DNA of 6,824 nucleotides from an uncultured Selenomonadales bacterium (GCA_937907035.1 CALCTX010000292.1:1-6824); one strand, 5' to 3'. Counted from the stretch's first letter, positions 1 through 5,252 are shown. Notes: generated by a model from the letters alone, not told the origin. Made by a program: numbers and translations.

Positions 1-1
1 A

Positions 2-160
2 ATGTGTGTTTCCCATGCGAATGATTCATATTTCTGGGTCGTTTCACAGTTCTCAGATATGGATACCAATATCGCTTATAAGTGCCAGACTGGTGTTACT
101 TTGGTTGAGGGCCTGGTGACAGTAACATTCGTTTATATTCTTTCATTGATCTTCTGCTGA
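2..160 (+). CDS. GntP-family permease, C-terminal end (partial)
   Basis: This open frame enters from the left edge and ends at TGA 158-160, directly followed by TAA as a tandem stop; 52 residues are visible. It begins with the conserved C-terminal signature of the gluconate:H+ symporter (GntP) family, SHANDSYFWVVSQF (visible residues 4-17), matching the SH-x-NDS-x-FW pattern. It then has a hydrophobic final membrane segment (about residues 33-51) ending in LSLIFC. Family members are inner-membrane carriers of gluconate and related sugar acids; full length is usually about 440-460 residues, so roughly 90% lies outside. The stop is 13 bp before the glycerate kinase start, so the two are almost certainly co-transcribed. 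I infer that the substrate is glycerate or a sugar acid that yields glycerate. The first visible ATG is internal, not the start. Confidence 0.85.
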   Translation: MCVSHANDSYFWVVSQFSDMDTNIAYKCQTGVTLVEGLVTVTFVYILSLIFC

Positions 161-162
161 TA

Positions 163-168
163 AAGAGG
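163..168 (+). promoter_or_regulatory. Ribosome binding site of glycerate kinase
   Basis: AAGAGG lies 5 nt before ATG 174, just after the tandem stop of the permease. It supports this start and suggests reinitiation or coupled translation from the permease message. Confidence 0.6.
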
Positions 169-173
169 CCGAT

Positions 174-1301
174 ATGGAAAAGATAATTATTATACCGGAT
201 TCGTTTAAAGGGACGCTTTCTTCTGTAGAAGTCTGCAATATAATGGCTGATTCGGTAAAAAAATGCTTGTCTGAGGCAGTGGTTTGTCTGGTGCCGGTAG
301 CTGATGGAGGCGAGGGAACAGTTGAGGCGTTTTTGCGGCCGACCGGAGGAAAACGTATTGAAACGAGGGTGCAGGGACCCAAGGGAGAGGAAATAGCTTC
401 GTTTTACGGTATGCTTCCTGATGGTACAGCTGTTATAGAAATGGCTGCTGCTGCCGGGTTGCCGCTCATGGGAGAGCAGTTGAATGTCATGGGGGCAACT
501 ACATACGGGGTAGGGCAACTTATTTCTCAGGCATTGGATCAAGAGCCACGTCGGATCATACTAGGATTAGGCGGAAGCGCGACCAATGATGGCGGTTGCG
601 GGGCGGCAGCAGCATTGGGCGTTTCTTTTTTCGATAATGATGGAAAAAAGTTCGTTCCGGTAGGTGAAAATCTTTGCCGGATCACAAAAATCGATATTTC
701 CGGTTTGGATAAACGATTGAGAAAAATACCCATTGTTACAATGTGTGATATTGTTAATCCGCTATGCGGACCGAGTGGCGCAGCTTGTATTTTTGGTCCG
801 CAGAAGGGGGCAAGTAAGGAACAAGTAACTTTATTGGATGACGGATTAAAGAATTTGGCATCGGTAATAAAACATGATCTGCAGTTGGATGTAGCCGATA
901 TTCCCGGAGCTGGTGCTGCCGGCGGTATGGGAGCGGGTATGACAGCATTTTTTGGGTCAACTTTACAACGTGGTATTGAAGTCGTTTTGGAAACAGTAAA
1001 ATTTCAGGAAATGCTTCATGATGCAAGTTTGATATTTACCGGTGAAGGAAAATTTGATGATCAGTCCTTGATGGGAAAAGTTGTTTCCGGAGTGGCAAAC
1101 AGGGCGAAGAAAGCCGGTGTACCTGTTATCTGCGTAGCTGGCGCAGCTGATGCTGAGGTTGCAGATAGCGAAAGTATTACGGCAGTATTCAGTATAAACA
1201 GGAAACCACTTCCTTATGAAGAAGCAATTTTATCCAGTAAAGATAATTTGCGCATTACAATGGAGAATATTCTCCGGCTCTGGAAAGCAGCCGGGAAATG
1301 A
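174..1301 (+). CDS. garK: Glycerate kinase (GarK/GlxK family)
   Basis: This is a complete 375-residue cytoplasmic kinase, normal length for the family (about 375-380). Family members phosphorylate D-glycerate with ATP; the GarK/GlxK enzymes of E. coli make 2-phosphoglycerate, which enters lower glycolysis. Visible family motifs in order are DSFKGTLSS (9-17), PVADGGEGT (41-49), the glycine-rich GLGGSATNDGGCGAA (131-145), CDIVNPLCGPSGAA (191-204), GAGAAGGMGAG (245-255) and TGEGKFDDQS (289-298). The last contains the conserved acidic/Gln/Ser cluster of the C-terminal half. No motif is missing and the frame is intact. The start is set by AAGAGG 5 nt upstream and by the conserved N-terminal KIIIIPDSFKG. 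It is the second visible gene of a unit with a GntP permease and is followed by an intrinsic terminator. The family call is secure; the choice between garK and glxK as symbol is arbitrary from sequence alone. Confidence 0.95.
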   Translation: MEKIIIIPDSFKGTLSSVEVCNIMADSVKKCLSEAVVCLVPVADGGEGTVEAFLRPTGGKRIETRVQGPKGEEIASFYGMLPDGTAVIEMAAAAGLPLMGEQLNVMGATTYGVGQLISQALDQEPRRIILGLGGSATNDGGCGAAAALGVSFFDNDGKKFVPVGENLCRITKIDISGLDKRLRKIPIVTMCDIVNPLCGPSGAACIFGPQKGASKEQVTLLDDGLKNLASVIKHDLQLDVADIPGAGAAGGMGAGMTAFFGSTLQRGIEVVLETVKFQEMLHDASLIFTGEGKFDDQSLMGKVVSGVANRAKKAGVPVICVAGAADAEVADSESITAVFSINRKPLPYEEAILSSKDNLRITMENILRLWKAAGK

Positions 1302-1328
1302 TAAGCTGGTAATTCAATAAATGATATG

Positions 1329-1382
1329 ATTCCCCGTAAGCAGTCGATAGAAATATCCAAAATCTGTTTATGGGGAATTTTT
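1329..1382 (+). terminator. Intrinsic terminator after glycerate kinase
   Basis: Arms 1329-1343 and 1364-1378 pair over 15 bp with two G-U wobbles; the outer part is ATTCCCC/GGGGAAT. The loop carries a further GATA/TATC helix capped by GAAA (1346-1357). A five-T tract (1378-1382) follows. The site starts 27 bp after the glycerate kinase stop and separates that unit from the TRAP operon. Confidence 0.85.
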
Positions 1383-1435
1383 ATTGATAAAATTCTTTTT
1401 TAGAGAGATATGTTATTTTCTTATAGTTTTATCTA

Positions 1436-1444
1436 TGCTACAAT
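1436..1444 (+). promoter_or_regulatory. Extended -10 promoter of the TRAP operon
   Basis: TGC-TACAAT gives an extended -10 (TG at 1436-1437, hexamer 1439-1444, 5 of 6 matches to TATAAT). The -35 region 16-17 bp upstream is only T-rich (TTTTCT near 1416), as is usual when an extended -10 is present. The predicted start is near 1451. A second -10-like hexamer, TATAAC at 1456-1461, also preceded by TG, is a weaker alternative. Confidence 0.55.
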
Positions 1445-1452
1445 AGAATAAG

Positions 1453-1463
1453 TTGTATAACAA
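1453..1463 (+). promoter_or_regulatory. Candidate FadR/GntR-type operator
   Basis: TTGTATAACAA is a perfect 4-3-4 inverted repeat that fits the TNGTNNNACNA pattern recognised by FadR-subfamily GntR regulators. It begins about 2 bp downstream of the predicted start site, where a bound repressor would block initiation. The binding role is inferred from pattern and position; no regulator gene is in the window, and such short AT-rich sites also occur by chance. Confidence 0.3.
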
Positions 1464-1472
1464 TTTATATTT

Positions 1473-1478
1473 AGGAGG
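1473..1478 (+). promoter_or_regulatory. Ribosome binding site fixing the binding-protein start
   Basis: A perfect AGGAGG lies 10 nt before ATG 1489. It selects this ATG over an in-frame TTG at 1453 that has no upstream Shine-Dalgarno and would put 12 unrelated residues before the signal peptide. Confidence 0.85.
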
Positions 1479-1488
1479 GAAAGAGATA

Positions 1489-2457
1489 ATGAAAAAATTA
1501 GGGAAATTCATGGTGTTTGGTTTGGTTATGGCTTTGATGGCATCACTCTTTGCCGGTTGCGGCGGTGGTGGCGAAAAAAAGGCGGAAAAGAAATTTATTA
1601 ATATCGCTACAGGCGGTACTGCCGGAACGTATTATCCGATAGGCGGTGCTATGGCAGAGATTTTGAATAAGTCTATTCCGGGAATGAATGCCAGTGCACA
1701 GAGCACTGGTGCAACGGTAGCCAACATCAATATGCTCCAGAAGGGCGAAGTAGATCTGGCTATTGTTCAAAATGATATTATCTTCTACGCGGCTAATGGA
1801 ACAGAAATGTTTAAGGGCAAGAAAGTTTCCAATATCCGCGGTATAGCTACTCTTTATCCGGAGACTTGCCAGATAGTTACTTTGGAAAAGAGCGGTATTA
1901 AGACTTTGGCTGATGCCAAGGGCAAACGTGTAGCGGTAGGTGCGGCCGGATCAGGAACAGAGGCTAATGCTCGTCAGATTTTGGCTGCTTATGGTATCCA
2001 ATATGAGGACATTAAGGTTCAGTATCTTTCTTTTGGTGAGGCAGCAAGTGCGCTCAAAGATGGCAATGTCGATATAGCTTTTGTAACGGCTGGATTCCCG
2101 ACGGCAGCTATTCAGGATATTGCTTCCCAGAATGCAGTTCGTATTCTTTCCGTAGAGCCTGACAAAGCTGATGCTCTTATTGCCAAGTATCCGTTCTATA
2201 TTAAGACCGTTATCCCGGCTGGTACGTATGCCGGTTTCAAGGAGGATGCTTCTGCGGTTGCGGTAATGGCTATGCTTGTTGTTAACGATAAGGTGGATGC
2301 TAATCTTGGCTATGACATGACTAAGGCTCTTTTTGGTAATCTTGACAAGCTGAAGGCAGCTCATTCTGTCGGCAAGCTGATCACTAAGGAAGGCGCTCAA
2401 AAGGGTATGTCTATTGAACTTAATGCCGGTGCAGCTAAATTTTTCAAGGAAAAATAA
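1489..2457 (+). CDS. TAXI-family TRAP transporter substrate-binding lipoprotein
   Basis: This 322-residue extracytoplasmic receptor captures the substrate and delivers it to the TRAP permease encoded downstream. From ATG 1489 the protein starts with MKK, a hydrophobic stretch (residues 8-22) and the lipobox LFAGC, so Cys24 is the predicted lipidated residue; a glycine- and lysine-rich tether (25-35) follows. TAXI hallmarks are ATGGTAGTYYPIGG (40-53), QSTGATVANINMLQKGEVDLAI (71-92, first lobe), GAAGSGTE (151-158) and SFGEAASALKDGNVDIAFV (181-199) with AGFPTAA next. TAXI proteins in other species bind dicarboxylates or amino acids such as glutamate; the ligand here cannot be read from sequence. 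It is the first gene of the operon, and a terminator-like hairpin after it would give it more transcripts than the membrane genes. Length and motifs are normal and the family call is firm. Confidence 0.95.
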   Translation: MKKLGKFMVFGLVMALMASLFAGCGGGGEKKAEKKFINIATGGTAGTYYPIGGAMAEILNKSIPGMNASAQSTGATVANINMLQKGEVDLAIVQNDIIFYAANGTEMFKGKKVSNIRGIATLYPETCQIVTLEKSGIKTLADAKGKRVAVGAAGSGTEANARQILAAYGIQYEDIKVQYLSFGEAASALKDGNVDIAFVTAGFPTAAIQDIASQNAVRILSVEPDKADALIAKYPFYIKTVIPAGTYAGFKEDASAVAVMAMLVVNDKVDANLGYDMTKALFGNLDKLKAAHSVGKLITKEGAQKGMSIELNAGAAKFFKEK

Positions 2458-2468
2458 TTGAAAGGACA

Positions 2469-2545
2469 GGGGACTGCCACAACAGTCAGGCTGATGCGTT
2501 GAGCCCGGTTTGGCATCATGGCCTTTTAGTGGCAGTTCCTTTTTT
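2469..2545 (+). terminator. Terminator or attenuating hairpin inside the TRAP operon
   Basis: Arms 2469-2480 (GGGGACTGCCAC) and 2529-2540 (GTGGCAGTTCCT) pair over 12 bp with two wobbles. The 3' end of the stem runs into six T's (2540-2545). The intervening 48 nt contain a second helix, TGATGC/GCATCA, extended by GGC/GCC past a 2-nt bulge, giving a stacked, elongated structure. The site begins 11 bp after the binding-protein stop and ends 6 bp before the first possible start of the next gene. It should terminate most transcripts while protecting the 3' end of the binding-protein message, a common way to over-express the receptor relative to the permease. Confidence 0.85.
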
Positions 2546-2551
2546 GTTCGC

Positions 2552-2686
2552 ATGAATAAACATAAGCGAATGTTTCTGTTGCTGGTGTCAGTTATGTTTG
2601 TTTTGGGCGGCTGGCAACTGGGACGGCCATATTTATTTATTAAAGGCGAAGGGCCTGAATGTTTCCACAACAGAATGGCTTGGTAG
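2552..2686 (+). pseudogene. Signal-anchor N-terminus of DUF1850 protein, out of frame
   Basis: This frame encodes 44 residues: basic MNKHKR, a hydrophobic segment (residues 8-20), then WQLGRPYLFIKGEG, and stops at TAG 2684-2686. A charged start, membrane segment and W-x(4)-P-x-L entry are what DUF1850 proteins carry at their N-terminus, yet the conserved body continues in the next frame (from 2659). The two frames overlap for 28 bp (2659-2686), and the switch must lie between the TGA of the downstream frame at 2656-2658 and this TAG. No clear ribosome binding site precedes ATG 2552, which sits against the terminator T-tract; an in-frame ATG at 2570 is an alternative. I read it as the front part of one gene broken by a small indel, or a base-calling error. 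A separate small membrane peptide coupled to the next gene is less likely. Confidence 0.5.
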
Positions 2687-3012
2687 GTTTTATCCATTCG
2701 GTACAGAAAACACCGGTAGAAGAGTATCTGGTCGTTGAGGATGACGGCCTTATGCTGAAAAAAACACGTTACCGTTCTTTAGGCGTGGGCTTGCCTTTTT
2801 TAGAAACAGAGGGCGTTTTTAAAAGTGAGGAAGGCTGGTTTGTTTTTGAAAATATGAACAGGAAATTTTCTTCACTGAGTTTGCGGCCGGGGGTCGGAAC
2901 ACGGCTTACAGTTACATTTTCCGGGCAGGAATACAGGCTTTATGAACTCGTTCCGGTTGGGGAAAAGGTTGATATTTCTCTGGGCAGATATTATGAAAGG
3001 CTATTCCGGTAG
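2659..3012 (+). CDS. DUF1850 family protein, TRAP-associated (N-terminus probably frameshifted)
   Basis: This 117-residue frame carries the conserved body of DUF1850, a small family of unknown biochemical function found with TAXI-type TRAP genes and usually extracytoplasmic. The signature is FIHSVQKTPVEEY (residues 11-23), followed by LKKTRYRSLGVGLPF (33-47), matching the family pattern of HSV-x2-TPVEE, then T-x-Y/F, then G-x-GLP. Family members are usually about 150 residues with an N-terminal signal or anchor. This frame lacks it, whereas the overlapping frame upstream (2552-2686) encodes exactly such an anchor. A GAAGGG sequence (2648-2653) 5 nt before ATG 2659 could serve as a weak ribosome binding site if the body is translated alone. 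The permease start follows 30 bp after the stop. Family assignment is good; the true N-terminus is uncertain. Confidence 0.75.
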   Translation: MFPQQNGLVGFIHSVQKTPVEEYLVVEDDGLMLKKTRYRSLGVGLPFLETEGVFKSEEGWFVFENMNRKFSSLSLRPGVGTRLTVTFSGQEYRLYELVPVGEKVDISLGRYYERLFR

Positions 3013-3029
3013 TCGATAGTTTATTCCGG

Positions 3030-3034
3030 AAGGA
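3030..3034 (+). promoter_or_regulatory. Ribosome binding site of the TRAP permease
   Basis: AAGGA (within GGAAGGA, 3028-3034) lies 8 nt before ATG 3043 and supports that start. Confidence 0.7.
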
Positions 3035-3042
3035 TTGGTTTT

Positions 3043-4968
3043 ATGCAGAAAGAAAAGAATACTCAGCAGGTTGCGGAAGAGGTGTTGAAGCAACTTGAGA
3101 AGGAATCGAATACTATGGAGCATGTCGGGATTGTTGGGAAAATAGTGACAGCTCTGGCTATATCGTTTTCTGTATTTCAGCTTTATACAGCTACTTTTGG
3201 TGTGCTTGATGCACAGCTTCAGCGAGCAGTGCATTTAGGATTTGGGCTTTGCCTTATTTATTTGTTTTATCCGACTTTCCCGAAAAGTTTGGTCACCCAA
3301 AAGCTACACCCGGTGGATTATCTTTTGGCAATATCAGGGGCAGCGATGCCGGCCTATATTATAATCCAGTATCATGAATTGGTACTTCGGGCAGGCATGA
3401 TAAACAATACGGATCTTTTTGTTGGTGTCTTTGGGGTGGCTTTGGTTATTGAGGCAACAAGACGTGTAGTTGGTATACCCATGTTGGTTGTGGTTATGTT
3501 CTTTTTGGCTTATGCTTTTGCCGGTCCTTATATGCCGGGGGTACTTGCTCATCGCGGACTTACTGTTGAGCAGCTTATCGGGCATCTTTATTTTACGACA
3601 GAAGGCGTTTTTGGTATTCCTTTGGGAGTATCATCAACCTTTATCTTTTTGTTTATTCTCTTTGGTGCATATCTTGAATCAACCGGACTGGGAAAATTTT
3701 TTATCGATCTTGCTAATGCTCTGGCTGGTTGGGCGAGCGGCGGACCAGCCAAGGTCGCAGTTCTTTCGAGTGGCCTGATGGGGACGGTATCGGGCAGCTC
3801 TGTTGCCAATGTTGTCGGCACAGGAAGCTTCACTATTCCGATGATGAAAAAACTTGGTTATGATAAGGAATTTGCCGGAGCAGTTGAAGCAGCGGCATCG
3901 ACTGGCGGACAGCTTATGCCACCGGTAATGGGAGCGGCAGCATTCCTTATGGCAGAGTTCGTTGGTGTGCCTTATATTGAGATAGTTAAAGCTGCAGTTA
4001 TTCCGGCTGTCCTTTATTTTTCAGGAGTTTGGTTGGGAGTACATTTTGAAGCTAAGCGTAAGAATTTGAAGGGAGTACCGCGCGATGAACTGCCTAAGGC
4101 GTGGGATATTCTGCGGGAACGCGGACATCTTGCTATACCGCTTGTCGCAATAGTATATCTCTTAGTATCCGGTTATACTCCTATGCGGGCTGCACTGTTT
4201 GCTATTGTGCTCTCAATAGCTGCCTCTTTCCTTCGGAAATCTACCCGGATGGAAGTTGGTGAAATAGTTAATGGACTGGTCGTTGGTGCTAAAGGCGTGC
4301 TCGGGGTGTTGGTCGCTTGCGCATCGGCCGGAATAATTATCGGTGTTGTTACCAAGACTGGTGTCGGACTTAAGCTGGCATCGGCACTTCTTGATCTGGC
4401 TGGCGGCGAAATGCTTCTGACAATGTTCTTTACTATGATAACGGCACTTATTCTTGGCATGGGGGTGCCGACGACGGCAAATTATGTTATCACTTCAACT
4501 ATTGCAGCACCGGCTCTTTTGCAGATGCATGTTCCGGCTATTGCGGCCCATATGTTTGTTTTCTATTTTGGAATAATTGCCGATGTAACACCACCGGTGG
4601 CATTGGCTGCCTATGCGGGCTCGGCTATCAGCGGCGGTAATGCTTTAAAGACTGGCGTTAATGCTTCAAAATTGGCGATAGCCGCATTTATCATTCCTTA
4701 TATGTTTGTTATGAGTCCGGTTCTCTTAATGATAAATGCTACTCCGGTGACATTGGCTGTAACTCTCTTTACGGCTGTCATTGGCATGATCGGTCTTAGT
4801 GCGTCACTTATCGGGTATTTTATTGATAATATGAGCATTTTGGAAAGAATACTGCTCTTTGTGGCAGGTGTTTTGATGATCGATCCGGGAATGATGACCG
4901 ATATAGTTGGGCTGATAATTTTTTCGATATTAGCAGTTTGGCAAAAGAAACGAAAAAAGAAATTTTGA
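3043..4968 (+). CDS. TRAP transporter fused permease (4TM/12TM, DctQM type)
   Basis: This 641-residue inner-membrane protein fuses the small (DctQ-like, 4 TM) and large (DctM-like, 12 TM) TRAP subunits, the usual form beside TAXI receptors. A charged cytoplasmic N-terminus (1-28) is followed by the Q-like segments (about 30-160), then the M domain. M-domain hallmarks are SGSSVANVVGTGSFTIPMMK (250-269), AAASTGGQLMPPVMGAAAF (283-301), LILGMGVPTTANYVITSTIA (469-488) and IADVTPPVALAAYAGSAISG (512-531). The two glycine-rich hairpins belong to the inverted repeats that form the Na+ and transport sites in structurally known TRAP permeases. The C-terminus is a lysine-rich cytoplasmic tail. Import is expected to be Na+-driven and dependent on the lipoprotein at 1489-2457. 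Length is normal and no frame disruption is seen. No convincing terminator lies directly after the stop; the first is at 5122-5158. Confidence 0.95.
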   Translation: MQKEKNTQQVAEEVLKQLEKESNTMEHVGIVGKIVTALAISFSVFQLYTATFGVLDAQLQRAVHLGFGLCLIYLFYPTFPKSLVTQKLHPVDYLLAISGAAMPAYIIIQYHELVLRAGMINNTDLFVGVFGVALVIEATRRVVGIPMLVVVMFFLAYAFAGPYMPGVLAHRGLTVEQLIGHLYFTTEGVFGIPLGVSSTFIFLFILFGAYLESTGLGKFFIDLANALAGWASGGPAKVAVLSSGLMGTVSGSSVANVVGTGSFTIPMMKKLGYDKEFAGAVEAAASTGGQLMPPVMGAAAFLMAEFVGVPYIEIVKAAVIPAVLYFSGVWLGVHFEAKRKNLKGVPRDELPKAWDILRERGHLAIPLVAIVYLLVSGYTPMRAALFAIVLSIAASFLRKSTRMEVGEIVNGLVVGAKGVLGVLVACASAGIIIGVVTKTGVGLKLASALLDLAGGEMLLTMFFTMITALILGMGVPTTANYVITSTIAAPALLQMHVPAIAAHMFVFYFGIIADVTPPVALAAYAGSAISGGNALKTGVNASKLAIAAFIIPYMFVMSPVLLMINATPVTLAVTLFTAVIGMIGLSASLIGYFIDNMSILERILLFVAGVLMIDPGMMTDIVGLIIFSILAVWQKKRKKKF

Positions 4969-4979
4969 GTATTTTTTGA

Positions 4980-5008
4980 TTGACAACATAATCTGTGCAT
5001 GATAATAT
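4980..5008 (+). promoter_or_regulatory. Strong sigma-70-type promoter upstream of rpoB leader
   Basis: The -35 box is a perfect TTGACA (4980-4985). After a 17-bp spacer comes TAATAT (5003-5008, 4 of 6); GATAAT (5001-5006, 5 of 6) at 15-bp spacing is the alternative -10. The predicted start is near 5013-5015. It begins 12 bp after the permease stop and is the best promoter match I see between that gene and rpoB. The -10 sits in an imperfect AT palindrome (TAATA-TTAAT-TATTA, 5003-5017). Confidence 0.65.
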
Positions 5009-5022
5009 TAATTATTACAGAA

Positions 5023-5042
5023 TGCATAGCTTCGGCTGTGCA
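5023..5042 (+). promoter_or_regulatory. UUCG-capped leader hairpin
   Basis: TGCATAGC and GCTGTGCA pair over 8 bp with one G-U, closed by a cUUCGg tetraloop, among the most stable RNA loops known. It lies about 8 nt from the predicted 5' end, where it could protect the transcript from 5' decay. There is no U-tract after it, so it is not a terminator. Confidence 0.6.
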
Positions 5043-5067
5043 CCTATGTGTCTTATGAACATATAGG
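5043..5067 (+). promoter_or_regulatory. Hairpin sequestering a Shine-Dalgarno
   Basis: CCTATGTG (5043-5050) and CATATAGG (5060-5067) pair over 8 bp with one G-U, around a 9-nt loop. The 3' arm covers the first three bases of AGGAGG (5065-5070). The helix directly abuts the UUCG hairpin, so the two could stack coaxially. Masking a ribosome binding site in this way is a typical translation-control design; whether it switches is unknown. Confidence 0.45.
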
Positions 5068-5072
5068 AGGAA

Positions 5073-5099
5073 ATGATTACGAAACAGATGACGAAGTAA
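5073..5099 (+). other. 8-codon mini-ORF with AGGAGG (possible leader peptide)
   Basis: ATG 5073 opens an 8-residue frame, MITKQMTK, ending at TAA 5097-5099. A perfect AGGAGG lies only 2 nt upstream, which is too close for efficient initiation; the in-frame ATG at 5088 is 17 nt away, which is too far. Translation is therefore doubtful. Two Thr-Lys pairs are the only compositional feature. It may be a leader peptide, a relic of a lost gene start, or chance. Confidence 0.2.
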
Positions 5100-5121
5100 A
5101 ACGCAATATAACATAAATTCA

Positions 5122-5158
5122 GCAAGGCGTAAAAAGTAAGCATACCCCTTGCCTTTTT
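5122..5158 (+). terminator. Intrinsic terminator between TRAP operon and rpoB
   Basis: GCAAGG (5122-5127) pairs with CCTTGC (5147-5152). After a C-C mismatch, GTA (5129-5131) pairs with TAC (5143-5145), leaving an 11-nt loop. Five T's (5154-5158) follow after one C. It would end both TRAP read-through and the transcript from the 4980 promoter, unless it acts as a regulated attenuator for rpoB. The stem is moderate, so partial read-through is plausible. Confidence 0.65.
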
Positions 5159-5175
5159 GTGTTTGTTGCGGATTA

Positions 5176-5199
5176 CTGTTTTTTAGCGTCTGTTTTTTA
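5176..5199 (+). repeat. Tandem CTGTTTTTTA direct repeat in rpoB 5' region
   Basis: The 10-mer CTGTTTTTTA occurs at 5176-5185 and again at 5190-5199, one 14-bp period apart. The second copy plus CAG forms CTGT-TTTTT-ACAG. It lies between the terminator and the rpoB ribosome binding site. Its function is unknown; it could be simple T-tract duplication or a binding or curvature element. Confidence 0.4.
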
Positions 5200-5221
5200 C
5201 AGCCTTGTTTCTGCGGGGCTG
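5200..5221 (+). promoter_or_regulatory. Possible hairpin in the rpoB untranslated leader
   Basis: CAGCC (5200-5204) and GGCTG (5217-5221) pair, extendable by two T-G wobbles around an 8-nt loop. There is no T-tract, so it is not a terminator. It ends 14 nt before the rpoB ribosome binding site. This is a weak, low-specificity call. Confidence 0.25.
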
Positions 5222-5235
5222 CGTAAAATTTGGCT

Positions 5236-5244
5236 AAGGGGTGA
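5236..5244 (+). promoter_or_regulatory. Ribosome binding site of rpoB
   Basis: AAGGGGTGA lies 8 nt before ATG 5253 and pairs well with the 3' end of 16S rRNA. It fixes the start together with the conserved N-terminal protein sequence. Confidence 0.8.
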
Positions 5245-5252
5245 AGGCTTTA

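Larger units (their letters stand above)
5014..5158 (+). ncRNA. Candidate small RNA or rpoB attenuator leader
   Basis: From the predicted start to the T-tract of the terminator the transcript would be about 145 nt. It contains hairpin A (5023-5042) with a UUCG tetraloop, hairpin B (5043-5067) abutting it, an AGGAGG half-covered by hairpin B, an 8-codon mini-ORF (5073-5099), a linker, and a terminator hairpin (5122-5158). I recognise no known RNA family. It could be an independent sRNA, or a leader whose terminator controls entry into rpoB 94 bp further on. Existence of the transcript is inferred only from the promoter and terminator. Confidence 0.35.

Noticed and set aside
96..542. 148-codon - strand open frame opposite the permease end and glycerate kinase
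   Set aside because: It lies antisense to two firmly identified genes and has a Ser/Arg/His-rich, low-meaning product with no ribosome binding site.
1453..1488. In-frame TTG start 12 codons before the substrate-binding protein ATG
   Set aside because: The AGGAGG at 1473-1478 lies downstream of this TTG, and the added residues would precede a textbook lipoprotein signal beginning at ATG 1489.
2640..2686. Programmed -1 frameshifting to join the two DUF1850 frames
   Set aside because: No X-XXY-YYZ slippery heptamer in the correct phase and no stimulatory hairpin is visible in the 2659-2683 window; a simple indel explains it better.
1951..2697. Long open frame (248 codons) on the - strand opposite the substrate-binding protein gene
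   Set aside because: It mirrors the codon structure of the well-supported + strand TAXI gene and runs through the terminator hairpin. Its product has no recognisable domain.
3470..3778. 102-codon + strand frame inside the TRAP permease gene
   Set aside because: It is an alternate-frame shadow of membrane-segment codons, which give hydrophobic peptides in other frames; it has no start context.
5022..5066. 14-codon frame starting at ATG 5022 and overlapping the AGGAGG
   Set aside because: It has no ribosome binding site, and its start lies inside a stable hairpin.
4698..5114. 138-codon - strand open frame spanning the permease end and the intergenic region
   Set aside because: More than half is antisense to the permease. 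The intergenic part coincides with the hairpins and promoter, and the product resembles no family.
5053..5116. Pseudoknot between the hairpin B loop (TTATG, 5053-5057) and CATAA (5112-5116)
   Set aside because: It is only five AU-rich base pairs, which is expected by chance in such AT-rich sequence.
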